Positions 15,001 to 25,184 are shown, counted from the stretch's first letter. The stretch is DNA of 64,000 bases from Otis tarda (GCA_026413225.1 CM048552.1:144411053-144475052), one strand, 5' to 3'. The notes: generated by a model from the sequence alone, not told the origin. Numbers and translations: made by a program.

Positions 15001-16512
15001 TCTACATAATTAGGCTCCTTGAAAGCATTTGAGGTTGCATTTTCACCTGTAGCTGTACTGGTGACTGCCAAATTCCCAGCATATTCCTGCTATCCACAGA
15101 AACAAGTGTGGGGTGATGGCAGGCCATTCTCAAACTGGGGAGGCAGAAGGGCTGCACACCTTCCCCAGACTCCTCAGGGCCCACTAGTTTTGATCCTGTG
15201 AGGAGACAGAGAGGAGGCAGTGCATAAACTGCAAAGGAGTAAGGCTGGAAAAGCCTGAGAGGTTGTGGGGATGGGTTTGTTCCCTGCAACATGTGTGCCT
15301 GGGACTTGCTCTGGGGGCTGGCACAAAGCAGCCTCTAGTTCCTTTTGGAGATTTAGGAGAGTGATGCCACTCAGGTGGAGAACATGGTTAATAAACTGGG
15401 AAGGGAAGGGGAAGGGGAAGGGGAAGGAAAAGGGGAAGGGGAAAGGAAAGGGGAAAGGAAAGGGGAAAGGGGAAAGGAAAGGGGAAAGGAAAGGGGAAAG
15501 GGGAAAGGAAAGAGAAAAGGGGAAAGGAAAGGAGAAAGGAACGGGAAGGAGAAAGGAGAAAGGAAAAGGAAGGAGAAAGGGAAGGGGAAGGGAAAGAGAA
15601 AGGGGAAAGGGATGGGGAAGAGGAAGGGGAACGGCAAGGGGAAGGCTTCTGAGTACGCCAGCAGCCAGGTCTGTGGCGGATCCCGCGGGGGACGCCGAGG
15701 TGACACCTTTGCCTGGGCTCTGCGGCGGGGGCCCTGTCAGTACCCTGGACAACGGCCGGGACCGAGGCCAAGCCTGCTCCAAAAAGTCACGGCTGCAGCT
15801 GCCGGCTGTCCCACTCTGGCCCCTCATTGCCCGCCGGGGAGATCCTTCCCGTCCCTGAGGCGGGTGCCGGGGGCTCCCCTGGCCTGGCCCGGCCCGGCCC
15901 GCCACAAGCGCCCCTCCCACCCCCCCTGCAAGTCCGCCGGGCAACGGGCGAGCCGGTTAACGGCAGCCGCCGGTGTCAGCCCTTCCTCAGGCACCGGGGC
16001 ACCCCCCGGCAGCCCCAGCTGGTCCCGGCAGCTGGGCTCACGCTTCCCGGGGCTGTCTCCTCACGCCGGCCCCGTCCGGGTGGGGCCCGGTGGGAAGTCG
16101 GGGCTCCCGGCAGCCCCGCGCCGTGAGGGGAGCCCGGGCAGCGCCAGGCGCCGTCCTGCCGGTTGCTGGGCGCCGGAGCGGTAAAACTTTCCACCGAGCG
16201 AGCTCCGGCTTCTCACGGGGCCGGGAGGGACAGCGGCGGGGCTGCAGCGGTCCGGGAGAGCCAGGCGGGTCCCAGGGAGGGTGCGGGGGAAGCCAGTATT
16301 GGGAATAAAACCCCTGCACGGCGCGGGGCTGGGGAAGGGGGAGTAGGGGGGGAAGAGCCCTTTGGCAAACTCCGGCGAGCGGGACTACAGCCCGCAAGCC
16401 CCGGTGCGAGGAGAGAGGAGGAGAGGGGGTGCGGGATGGCGAGGGGAGTGCGGACTTACCAGGCGTGAAACACGGAGAGGAGGAAGAAAAGCGGCAGGAG
16501 CTTAGCGGACAT
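1..16512 (-). CDS. GABRG3: GABRG3, GABA-A receptor gamma-3 subunit (5' part of gene; continues left of the window)
   Basis: The gamma-3 subunit joins alpha and beta subunits in pentameric GABA-gated chloride channels of neuronal membranes; gamma subunits contribute to the benzodiazepine site and to synaptic clustering (family knowledge). Two coding exons are visible: the signal-peptide exon (16512-16460) and the exon for the start of the extracellular domain (12862-12714). Joined, they keep one frame across a codon split 2+1. The mature N-terminus, with SRKVEEDEYED and then WVLAPK, TDVTLILNKLLREYDKKLRPDIG-type residues, matches gamma-3 rather than gamma-1 or gamma-2. Intron 1 is 3.6 kb. The second intron starts at 12713 and runs past position 1. 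The next exons (the short exon starting IKPT and the 221-nt exon with the IPDT motif) were looked for by eye and not found, so they probably lie outside. The gene follows GABRA5 head to tail, as in other vertebrates. Confidence 0.9.
2886..3029 (+). mobile_element. CR1 retrotransposon, 3' end
   Basis: This is a 5'-truncated CR1 tail in sense orientation. It starts with the conserved GTTGAGTCACCATC-type segment, then a 'gtgtagatgtggca' block, 'tggttggactcaaagatcttaaagctcttttcc', and ends in ATTCTATGATTCTA, the avian CR1 terminal octamer repeat. It is diverged, so it is an old insertion in GABRG3 intron 2. Confidence 0.85.
6669..6724. repeat. Alternating purine/pyrimidine stretch
   Basis: Degenerate TATGTACATGCATATGCATA and TATACACATATATACATG series in GABRG3 intron 2; low complexity only. 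Confidence 0.6.
7958..8031 (-). mobile_element. CR1 retrotransposon, short 3' end
   Basis: Reverse-complement CR1 tail. It reads ATCATAGAATCATAGAATTG, then GGTTGGAAGGGACC, then GTCATCTAGTCCAACCCC. Only about 75 bp remain. It is close to the common avian CR1 consensus, so it is fairly young. Confidence 0.9.
10676..10897 (-). mobile_element. CR1 retrotransposon 3' part, bordered by the solo LTR
   Basis: This is an antisense CR1 of about 200 bp. It has the terminal CATAGAATGG block, GGTTGGAAGGGAC, the CATCTAGTCCAACC segment, and continues through 'gatggggcaccaactacctctctgggcaacctgttccagtg'. After about 10875 the match fades into an A-rich stretch. The LTR then begins at 10903 after the duplicated ATACC, so the LTR landed in or right beside an existing CR1. 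Confidence 0.88.
10898..10902. repeat. Target-site duplication ATACC, left copy
   Basis: Identical 5-mer to 12046-12050, immediately outside the LTR TG terminus. Confidence 0.85.
10903..12045 (-). mobile_element. Complete avian endogenous-retrovirus solo LTR
   Basis: The element is 1143 bp with TG...CA ends. It is flanked by a perfect 5-bp target-site duplication ATACC at 10898-10902 and 12046-12050. No internal retroviral region is present, so it is a solo LTR left by recombination between two LTRs. Minus-strand orientation is inferred from a CCAAT box (11915-11911), a TATTTAAG box 41 bp further on (11870-11863), and AATAAA (11090-11085). A degenerate repeat of about 40 bp built on CCATGGGCTGCAGG occurs at 11465-11521. 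A 5-bp duplication fits ERVL-type or some ERVK-type elements. Open frames inside the LTR are not treated as genes. A second, truncated copy lies at 24891-25184. Confidence 0.88.
12046..12050. repeat. Target-site duplication ATACC, right copy
   Basis: Identical 5-mer to 10898-10902, immediately outside the LTR CA terminus. Confidence 0.85.
12051..12713 (-). other. GABRG3: GABRG3 intron 2, part next to exon 2
   Basis: 660 bp between the LTR insertion and the exon 2 donor. It starts with an A-rich segment (12068-12099). I recognise no further gene or repeat. Confidence 0.7.
12714..12862 (-). CDS. GABRG3: GABRG3 coding exon 2: N-terminal extracellular domain
   Basis: 149-nt exon, entered through a TTATTGCAG acceptor and left through a strong GTAAGTA donor at 12713. 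It supplies the last base of a split codon, 49 codons and one base (A) of the next codon, which fits an isoleucine completed by the following exon (RPDIG-I in the family). The sequence contains SRKVEEDEYEDGTANQKWVL and ends KKLRPDIG. It covers the variable acidic N-terminus and the first helix and strand of the ligand-binding domain. LREYDKKLRPDIG is the family hallmark before the first beta strand. Confidence 0.93.
12863..16459 (-). other. GABRG3: GABRG3 intron 1
   Basis: 3.6-kb intron between the signal-peptide exon and exon 2, bounded by GTAAGT (16459) and TTATTGCAG (12863). It holds the homopurine tract at 15398-15645 and the downstream flank of the CpG island. The rest is AT-rich sequence in which I recognise no gene or repeat. 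Confidence 0.85.
15398..15645 (+). repeat. Homopurine (GGGGAA/GGAAA) tract in GABRG3 intron 1
   Basis: Uninterrupted purine run of 144 bases (15398-15541), then a second of 70 (15543-15612), broken by single pyrimidines, then a weaker tail. It is built from irregular GGGGAAGG and GGGGAAAGGAAA units, so it is an interrupted microsatellite. On the GABRG3 sense strand it is a CT-rich tract about 0.8 kb after exon 1. It can form triplex or G-quadruplex structures. Open frames across it are repeat artefacts. Confidence 0.95.
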
Positions 16513-17620
16513 GGTCTGGGCAGCGCTGGCCAGGTGAGAGGAGCGGCAGGAGGAAGGCGAGGGTGCGGGGTGCTCACAGGAAAGGGAGAATTGAAGCTCT
16601 TAGCCTCTCTTCCTCTGTATCCTCAGCTTTATTCCCTGAAGGAAAATACTCCCTTTCTCACTGCTCCGGGAAGGGAGGGGTGAGGCGAAAAGAAGGGGGA
16701 AAAAAAAAAAGAAAAAAAAACCCAGAAGTGGCGGGACTAGGGGGAGATCCCCAGCGGAGCGGATGCCAGGACCAGGTATAAGCCAGGCTCCGCGGTCTGA
16801 CAGGTGCTCAGCAGGCACTGCGCTGCCGCGCTTCCCCCCTTCCCGGCAGTCAGTCGCCGGCAGCCGCGGCGCGGCCCCTCCCGCTCCCCCGGCGGGCGCT
16901 GGCCGTGCCCCCCCCTCCCACCCCCCAACCCCCGGGCTGTGCACAGCGCGCCGGAGCCCAGGCCCCGCCGGGCCCCGCTGGAGCCGCGGGGCGGGGTGGG
17001 CCCGGCCGGAGGGGCGGGAGCTTGGGGGGTGGGGGGAAGGGGCGCAGCTCGCCCCCTTCCTCGCGCCGCGGAGCAGCCCTGCACCGCGGCACCGGGGAGC
17101 GTCTCGTCCCGGTTCCCTGCCCAACAGGTACCCGCCTCGCCGGCAAGGGGAGCGGGGGTGGGGGTGGGGAGCCAGGAGGTGAACTGTGCCCCCGCCTCGC
17201 AGGGCGCAGACAGGCACGCAGGGGAGAGGGGGGAGCAGCCAACCCGCCGGCCGGCAGCGGGGGTTTCCCCTCGCCGTCACCAGCCCGATGGCCCCGAGTG
17301 GGCTGCTGCGCTCGGCGGCAGCTTCCCCCCGCCCCGGATTTTTTTGGTTTGGTTTGGTTTGTTGTTTTTTTGGGTTTTTTTTTTTGGGGGGGGGCGGGAG
17401 TGCCCCCAGCCCCAAACGCCGCACTCACTTGCCGAACGGGGCCCCCCAGGCCCTGGAGGTACACTCTTCAGGCGGAGGGAGAGGGGCCGGCGGTACCGCT
17501 GTTCTCGGGCTGGCGTGGACCACGGGCATCCCGGTGCGCAGGCAGGCACGCATCCCCGCCATCGCACCGATGCAGAGGGGACCTACAGCACGGTCTTTCC
17601 ACAGACAAACAGACAAACGT
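15650..17620 (-). promoter_or_regulatory. GABRG3: CpG-island promoter of GABRG3
   Basis: About 2 kb of GC-rich, CpG-dense sequence surrounds GABRG3 coding exon 1 (16460-16512). Upstream on the minus strand are GC boxes (GGGGCGGGG near 16985-16995 and GGGGCGGGA near 17012-17022), about 480-510 bp before the ATG. I see no convincing TATA box at a plausible distance, which fits a dispersed CpG-island promoter. Poly-purine/pyrimidine segments interrupt the island at 16695-16722 and about 17338-17398. Long open frames here on both strands (up to 284 codons) come from low stop-codon density, not from genes. Confidence 0.75.
16460..16512 (-). CDS. GABRG3: GABRG3 coding exon 1: start codon and signal peptide
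   Basis: ATG at 16512-16510 opens a 17-codon frame, MSAKLLPLFFLLSVFHA, plus two bases (TG) of the next codon, followed by the consensus donor GTAAGT at 16459-16454. The lysine then leucine/phenylalanine-rich core is a typical secretory signal peptide and aligns with the leader of mammalian gamma-3. The split codon completes to TGT with exon 2, placing a cysteine where I recall arginine in the human protein. This start is chosen because it is the only ATG that gives a signal peptide in phase with exon 2, and because it lies in the CpG island. The 5' UTR extends to higher coordinates; the transcription start cannot be fixed from sequence alone. Confidence 0.88.
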
Positions 17621-18760
17621 ACACAACGCAGCATGTTTCTATCTGCCTCCGTACCTAGCTGTATGCATATAAAAGTTTGCATGCGCTGTACGAATACATG
17701 GACACACACATACATGCGCAAGGTGTGTCTGGAGAACGTATACACAGAGAAAAGAGAGATGCGGTAGACCGAGTTGCGTGGGTTTATTTGTATGTTGGGA
17801 ACTTTAGAATAAATCAGGATTTTTCTGCTGTGAGAACTCGGAAATGTGAAGGCAGCCAAGTGTATTCAGGGAAAAAAAAATAGTTTTGGTCTGGACATCG
17901 TGTGTCTTTCAACTCCAGTAAGAACAGCACAGCTGCGATTTTTAGTGACTTCCGTTCTCTCCAGGTGCGTGGAGCTTCGCAGCAAGCGTCGGGGCAAGAA
18001 GAATATTCCCCTCTGCTTTCGGAATCGGAAATGACCACATTTCACTTACATGACAGTGATCTGGAAACAAAAAGCTCTGCTAGAGGTACAAGGAGTGACC
18101 GTTTCACTGTGATCAGAAATCTCAGAAGCATAAATCTTTGCTCCCTCCTCCCTTAGACATTGTTTCCAAGTTCTGGAGGAACTCGGTTTTAATTATGACA
18201 TTACATTTGAAAAAAAAAAATGTTCTGCGGGAAGATGCAGTCTTGCCTTTAGAATAATAACTCCTACATGATGCCTAGAAGAGCTGGCTAGAGAGAGTTC
18301 TGTTCCCGAAGTTATTTATTGAAGGAACGAGACATCTTAGGGAAAATCCTCTGTGAGCCAGGCAATTAATTCCCAGTCATGCACTTTAGGGTTGGTTTGA
18401 TTTTTTTTTTCAACCTGAACGTCTCTTTGCTACATTATGCAGCAGTTCTTTCGTGTTGACTTTGGCTAATTGCAGTTACTGTGAACTGCTGATAATCACT
18501 TGTTAACGAGACTTGTGGTCTTTTCCGTCGCCAGTAGAGAAATGCAGGCGGACTCCAGACCGCCTGCTACCTTCAGAAAACACCGTCCAGAATAGCAGAG
18601 GGACAGGGACGGGAAGGGACGGGAAGGGACGGGAAGGGAAGGGAAGGGAAGGGAAGGGAAGGGAAGGGAAGAAGGGGAAGGGAAGGGAAGGGAAGAAGGG
18701 AAAGGAAGGGAGGAACTCGGGGTTCACCAGAAGCAGCGGGGTGAAGCTGAGCCTTTCCCC
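17621..18760. other. Upstream flank between two CpG islands
   Basis: Ordinary-composition sequence with short poly-A runs and the homopurine tract at 18601-18715. No gene or transposon recognised. Confidence 0.6.
18631..18715 (+). repeat. Homopurine (GGGAA)n tract upstream of GABRG3
   Basis: 85 uninterrupted purines, largely a pure GGGAA repeat, preceded by GGGAAGGGAC units from 18601. Spaced G3 runs satisfy the canonical G-quadruplex pattern. It lies about 2.1 kb upstream of the GABRG3 ATG, with purines on the same strand as the intron 1 tract. Confidence 0.95.
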
Positions 18761-19660
18761 AGGCTCGGCCCGGTTCCGCAACACGCCACTCCACTGGCGG
18801 GACGTTTGCACAAACACCGGCGCTGCGGGCCGTGCGGGAGGCAGGACTGGGCGAGCGGGTGAGCCACCGCCTCTCAGCTGTGGGAGAAACTCCTGCCGGT
18901 ACCGATTACCAGTACCGAGGAGTCCCAGCGGCGCCGGGATGGACGCTGCGGTCGGGAGCCGAAGGTTTTCTGAAGGCTGGTGCTTATGGAAACAGCGCTT
19001 GGGGCTCCGAGGTCGCTGTACCCGGCATCTGAAAAGCAAAGATGGGAAGCGCTCTGCGTACACAGAAGGGGTCTCGCCATCGCAGGCTACTCCCGGGCTG
19101 GCCACATACCGAAAAAAAAAATGTGTATATTCACACGCACTCAAGCCGAATAAGTAAAAGCCCAGCCCGTCCCCGGCTTCGCTGCCGGGCAGCCCGGCAG
19201 AGCAAAACGCTGGGGAGATGTTGTGGCTTGGGGCGGGGGCTCCTCCCCCTCTGCCGCCCCCCCGGGCCAGGTGGTACCGCGGCAGAAACACCCGCGGAGG
19301 AGAGATTTTACAAAGAGCAACGGCCGGCCCGGCTCCTGCGCCGCCTTCCTGGCCGGGGAACCGGATTCTCGCCAGCCCCGCGCCCCGGGGACGCCCCACT
19401 CCCGGCCCCCTCCCCACTCTCGGCCGGGGACGGCTTCCCCGCAGTGGCAGCTCCGCCCCTTGCGCCTTGCCCCGCCCCTCTCCCGGCCCCGCCCCTCTCC
19501 CGGCCCCGCCCAAGGCGGCTGCTGCCGCGGCGGCGCGGCCCTCTGGCGGCGGCTGCCGGAAGCGCGGCGGGACGGGACGGCACCGTGCGGGACGGGGTTG
19601 TGTGTCCACCCCCCTGCCACACACCTTCGCCTCCAGCGCTCGGTTACCCCTGTTCGGTGA
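18760..19660. promoter_or_regulatory. Second CpG island with tandem GC boxes
   Basis: CpG-rich block, densest at 19200-19620 and separate from the exon 1 island. It contains a perfect 17-bp tandem repeat (CCCGCCCCTCTCCCGGC at 19471-19487 and 19488-19504, with a third partial copy to 19511). Each copy carries an Sp1-type GC box. An ETS-type CCGGAAG lies at 19556-19562. This is promoter-like, but no coding exon was recognised. It may be an alternative GABRG3 promoter (2.7-3.1 kb upstream of the known ATG), a promoter for a non-coding RNA, or an unmethylated regulatory island. The 434-codon minus-strand open frame over it (19807-18503) looks like a GC-rich artefact. Confidence 0.6.
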
Positions 19661-19699
19661 GCTGGTGCCGTTACCCGTGCTGTATGCGGTCATCGAGTC

Positions 19700-22600
19700 C
19701 CCCCAACCCTCCGGGAACCCCCCCGCCGTGTTAGGGGGACTACTGCCCCCCCTTCCCCCGTAGCGTGACAGCCAGCCCCAAGCCTCGAGTGGAGCTGTAC
19801 CCGTCATTAATCATCGCCGCCTTCTCCTCAGGCTGCAAGGACAAAGAAAAGGTGATGTCTAAGATTTTCCTTCCATTGTCCTCGGTGGGCTGTGCGTTAA
19901 TGCCAGAGGAATACTTCAGCACCGCTCTTCATTATTACCTCATCCCTCCATCATTTCTGCTATTCCTCTCTTCTGCACGCTGGCATGCCTTTCTCTTACT
20001 TCTAGGCACACTCTCTGCCTTTGCTGAGCCTTTTCAAATTGTGCGTTCAAGTAAGGATCATGATTCTCCAGCACACGTTTTAACAAAAGAACATTTGACT
20101 GTACCCTGTAACGATGCCAAAATGTTTACATTCTCTAGCACAATAAAATGGATCCACATTTTAACTTAACCTTTTGCTGCATTTGCACAGAGGACTGCTA
20201 CCTTTTCAACCTGAGGAATACCAAAGGGATGCCTTTGTGGTGTTCCTTGTGCAAGGCAGGGGGAGAAGTAAGAGCCTCCGAAAGCAGCTGTGTGGGGCGC
20301 TGGTTAGCGTAAATACGGGGGGAAACACAGAGGGAGGGAATGGGGCTCATGGATTGAGTGTCTCACTTTTGCTAGAATTGGGTGCATCCTTTCTAGCACT
20401 GAACAGGGTCCTGAAATTGGGCACCTGAACTTTTCTGTGATGAAATGTGGAAGCAGAGCCCTCATGGATGGCTCCCCTGGCATCCCAGTGCCTGAGGCAG
20501 CCACCTGCATCAGGAGCAGCACAGGAGGGAGCTGGGGCTGCTCTGAGACCAACATGGAAGGGGCTGAAACCTGTCTCCTACAGCTCCTACAGCTCCTGGC
20601 GTCCTCCAGCTTCTTAGAGATTTATTGGAGACTTGAACCAGTTTATTCTGGCTGAAGGTCTCTGTCGCTTCCGCTGGAAGCACCTTGCTTTGTACAAATA
20701 ATTAACTCTGCCTTGAGGTAGGAAGTTGAACCTCAGAGGTCCAGCCACTTTCTGTTTGCCCTCAGCTCTGTCCTTCAGCATGGAGCTCACTGCTCTCTTT
20801 GACCTACAGGCAGGACATGGAGAATCCCTCCCGGCGCTGCCGTGCTGCAGCTCTTGAGCAGCTTCACCTACATTTGCTGGCAGAAGCTTGGGCATCGGGA
20901 ACAGGCAGGTCTGGACCTCTGGGGAGGTCCCTGGGCAGTTGTTCTGTCAGTAACACCAGCCTCCCATGAATGAAGAACAGAGCCCAGATCAGCTGAGGCC
21001 AAAACTGCTGGTTCCAGCCTTTGTTATTATATATGTGACAAGTTATGCAATATTATTTGTCCTATGCACAGTACATCAATTTTTCCCACCTACAAGTGCA
21101 ACCTATCGTTGTCAGTCCAGTGCCTTGTAATCCACCAGTATTTCTCAAAAACGCTCCAAATTCATCTAGCTGAAATGAGTTGGTATCTTCAGTCAACACT
21201 CTTAATTTCCTTTTCACTTTGTTTTTAGCCAGGGCCAATTTAAACAGCAACTTTTAAGACATGATGACTGTGAGAAGTGATAATTGCTTTTGAGGATGGC
21301 AATGAAAAGGCAAATAATGTGGTACAGAATGGGACACTTACACTTGAGTCCAAATTAGTGGTAATCCTGGGAAGATCCTTCAGAAGTCCTTTGGGCTTCA
21401 TAAAATCTAACTTCCATTCTTTCTGTCTTTCTCAAAATTGAACAAATGCCCATAATAAAATAGTGGAAGATGCAAAACTGGTAAGGTGAGGATGTCATCT
21501 GAGACTGTCAGTATGCGACAGCCATGTTTATGTGTTTGTAGTGACGTAACAATATACAAAAAGCCAGAAATAATTCAAACAATTTGATCAAACACTCCTT
21601 TAGAATAATTTAGGTTCTTCTGAACATTTCAGTGTCAATTCTAATCTGAGGAGCAAGGGTGTTAGGGGAAATATATCCTTATTATAAATAACATTATCTC
21701 TAGATTTAAAAAATAAATAGCTGTGTGAGTGCTGCATTCATCTTGTCTTCATAAACTGAATAGCAAAGCAGTTTCATTCCATTTTCTTGAAAGTTTAGTT
21801 TATAAGTCCTGCAAGAATATTTGAAAGAGAAGATCATTTCATAAAATAATTTATTTCTCTGTTTTGTACAAATATGTTTAATTATTCCACAGAGGGCATA
21901 TTCCATTTAGAAAAAAAGCAGAACGCAATTCGAGATAACAGAAGAGGGCTAAGCTTTAGAAAATACATTGTTGCCTAAATTCATCCTTGGAGTAAGCTGG
22001 CACAGCTCAAATATCAGAAATGAAAACCTTTTCCATTGTATTTGACTTGTTCTTTCATTCTTAATGGGCACCAGTGAGGAAATTCGGCAGTTGAACTGCC
22101 ACACACTTACTCTCCAGTGCTGAATTGTTGTAATTCACTTTTCAACTCTTTTTTTCATTAAAGCATACAGGAAAAAAAAACCAATAACAAGCAGTTCCTA
22201 TTTATTGCTTTCTTTTTGGCTGTGACTAAGGTGTGAAGTAGATGTTCCCCGCAGGGTCCCAGCTCTCCCCTGCTGAGAACAGTGACACAGCTCACCCCAC
22301 TCCTAAAAGCCCAGGCTCCTTCCAGGGGGAAGCCAGAAGCGGCTGATGCATATCCAGACACCACCCCAGCCTGGAGCAGGACAAGGCCAAGGTGTTTGCT
22401 TTGAGCTAGAATCTGGGAAATGCTCCCATCTCCCACAGTTCAGATGCCATTAGTGAGTAATGGTCTCCCACACAAACAGTTCCCCTGACTGCAGAGGGAT
22501 TTAAATTTTTAGGTGTTATGTAGTCCGAGGCAGTGGCATTTAAGTATTCCAGCCTGGAATTGATCAGCTTATTGAAGTGTCTCCCGAACTATGGGACAAT

Positions 22601-24890
22601 GCCTGCTGTTCAGGCAGGAGCACACGTTGTGAGGTGGCTTCTTCTTCCTTTTCTATCATTGCAGTTCTCAGCAAGGATTAGGAGTGAGTGGGATTCTCCA
22701 AGAAACGTAAGACAGATCGTTTATTCAGGAAACTTCAACCTGATTTAGCAAATCCACGGTAACAGAATCAGCTCTAATCATTATTTTGTGCCTTTACCTT
22801 CAAAGACAGAAAGCCAAAGTCAATATAACTGGAAGTGAGCGATGTATAAAATGTCCGTGGTGCCATATGCCTTTGGCAGGTAATTATTTGGTCTTCTATG
22901 CATCAGATAAACTCCAATAAACTGTTTACCAAAATAAAGCAAAGGGCTTGACCCTGTGACCATAGCACTCCTTTGTTTGCAGGTAGTTCCATATTCAGTG
23001 AAAACAAGGAGACTCTCCATGTTAGTAAGATTGGTCAGATTTAGTGGTCCTGGCACTGAGTCCTGCAACAGACACCAGAAAATGATGCTGACCCATTCAG
23101 GGTAAGAGCCATACTTGGGTGTAAATAAATAAAACAAGCACAGAAAATCCTCTGAGGCAGATTGAATGGCTCTGGAAATGATGCTGTATAGATAGTTCTG
23201 AGGTTCTTGTTGATGTAGAGAAAAGCTGCATACTGGAGGAAGTTTGAGAAAAGTGCAAAGCAACTTCCTGTGATTCTTTTTCTTGTTTTGGGATTCATGT
23301 GTATCCAGACATCCTTTTACCATGCCTGGTGTCATAGTGTCCTCTGGAGGTCCACAGATTGCTCATAGTATTCAGCAGTGCAGTAAATACAGCCTCCGTA
23401 TTGTCCCAGAAGTGTCCCACTTTCACAAGTGCTGTAGCCTAGGATCTGACTAGGCATTCCTGCGCTCCAGCCTTCTCCTGCAGAAGGACATTTGCTGAGT
23501 AGCTGTATGGGGTCAGGACAAAAGTCCGGAGAGCACAGTATCCTTCCTCTGAAAGTGCCCAGAAGCAGATGGTTTTTGAGAAGAGGAACAGAACATGTAT
23601 ATATGATATTTCTCCAAAGTACTCCTATAGCAATCAGCATCTTAGGATCCTAATATAGTTTCAATCTATTTAGAGATTTGTGTCAAAGTCCCACACTACA
23701 AATTGAACTTGAACCCATGGAACCTGGCTTTCGTCACTGACTGTCCCATTAGTTCCTTATCTTTGGAACATTATTGTTCCATAACGGCTTTTATTTTAAA
23801 ACCCTACAACTACTTAATCTTCCTGTGGAAAAAAAAAAAAAGAACAAAATGAAAATGAAAACCAGTGTGTTTTTCATGTAACTAGAATGTTTGGTATCTG
23901 CAAGGAAGAAGTGTTAAGTAATATTCCTACTGAACAGAATCCAATGTGCCTTTTCCAACTGAAAGTATTATCATAAATTAAAATGTGTGATAAAAAAGTT
24001 TGAGCCGCATGCCACGAGAATGGTTGGGAAGAGGACTGAGCTTTCAGGTACTGATACATACCTGCCAAAAACATAGCAGCATGTGCCAACAGCATGACAG
24101 CATGCTATCATGGGGTCAAAAAAAGGGCAAGTCATCACATGGACTATGTCCTGATGGGTCCTCATCAGTCCACCCATAATCCTCAGACACCTGGTCGAGC
24201 AAGATTAGTTTGGAGCATTATGCTGTGTCACTGATGTTGCAAGAGTTACATCTCATCTGTTATTCTGGCGAGAATAGAAATAGCAAGCTGTTAGCAAATT
24301 GCTTCCTAGCAAGAAGCCTTGTCCAGATGTGTCACCCAGCACACATCCATCTGCCATGAGTGTCAATGGCAGGCCCCATCCTCATCAAGCACAGGGAAAG
24401 ACTAACACTCATCTGCAGGGGATCTCTCTCAGTTACTAGAACCCTACCATGCCGCCCATTGCATGGTCACTTTGCCTTGCCATGGGAGGAATGCGTGCCC
24501 ATATCAAATGGTTACAAGAAAAGTTCACCAGGTGTGCACCTCTTGAGTAAGAGAAATTGTTATGTTTGCTAGCCCTGACAGCATGTTGGACTCACCTCCC
24601 CTTCTCCGGATATTCAGCCTCCAGGAGCCTCCACTGCATTCATCGTAGATCTCTATGGCCATAGGAAGAGGCAGAAGAGGCTGCAACTGTCTTGCATATG
24701 CAGAAAGATCTGCTCCCCTCTGCCAGTCACCAGGTGGTTTTAGCTGTTTCAGAGGTGTTTGGTGAGTGAATCACTGGGGAAACCCAGTGCAATGTGTGTG
24801 CACTTCACTGCACTGCAGCCCTGTTGAACTTGAACTACATGCTTTTCACCGAGAAAACATGAGGTCTTATTGGCTCCCACCTTTTGGTGG
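19700..24890. other. Intergenic DNA between GABRA5 and GABRG3
   Basis: Mostly unique-looking sequence. Open frames up to 171 codons (23335-22820, minus) show no domain I recognise, and no conserved splice-site structure was seen. Nothing else can be supported. Confidence 0.5.
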
Positions 24891-25184
24891 TGTCGTAGTT
24901 CAGGCCCGATCAGGACCAGACTACGCAGTCTCTCTCTCACTCCCCCCACCCTCCAAGAGAACAGGGAGAGAAAATATAAGGAAAAATGGCTCGAGGTTTG
25001 AGGTAAGGACAGGGAGAAATCCTTAAAGTTACCGTCACGGGCAAAATAGACTCGATTTGGGGAAAACTATTCATTTATTACTACAAACAGCAGGATAATG
25101 AGACAGAGAACAAGATAACCTCCTCCACCCCTCCCTCTTCCCAAACTTAACATTATCTCTACCACCTTCTCCCCCCGAGCGGCA
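24891..25184 (-). mobile_element. Truncated solo LTR fragment (same family as 10903-12045)
   Basis: About 294 bp matching the first 300 bp (plus-strand order) of the complete LTR. It has the TGTCGTAGTTCAGG end, the 'gaccagactacgcagtctctctctcactcc' block, 'ggctcgaggtttgaggtaaggacagggagaaatcc', AATAAA on the minus strand (near 25080), and 'cattatctctaccacc'. It stops near GAGCGGCACAG, where the other copy continues and this one runs into the hairpin. In minus orientation it is the 3' part of an LTR. Confidence 0.85.

Noticed and set aside
15174..16184. Overlapping open frames of up to 269 codons on both strands
   Set aside because: They read through the homopurine tract as Gly/Lys/Glu-rich or Pro/Phe-rich repeats and GC-rich DNA; no domain, and no splice structure in common with a known protein.
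16600..17672. Several 200-284 codon frames around the GABRG3 promoter
   Set aside because: Pro/Gly/Arg-rich frames on both strands of a CpG island; overlapping and mutually incompatible.
18503..19807. 434-codon minus-strand open frame, the longest in the window
   Set aside because: It spans the second CpG island and the GGGAA tract, where stops are rare. It contains low-complexity Pro/Phe/Ser repeats and no recognisable domain.
22820..23640. 171- and 102-codon minus-strand frames
   Set aside because: No recognised domain, no splice context and no homology I can name; not reported as a gene.
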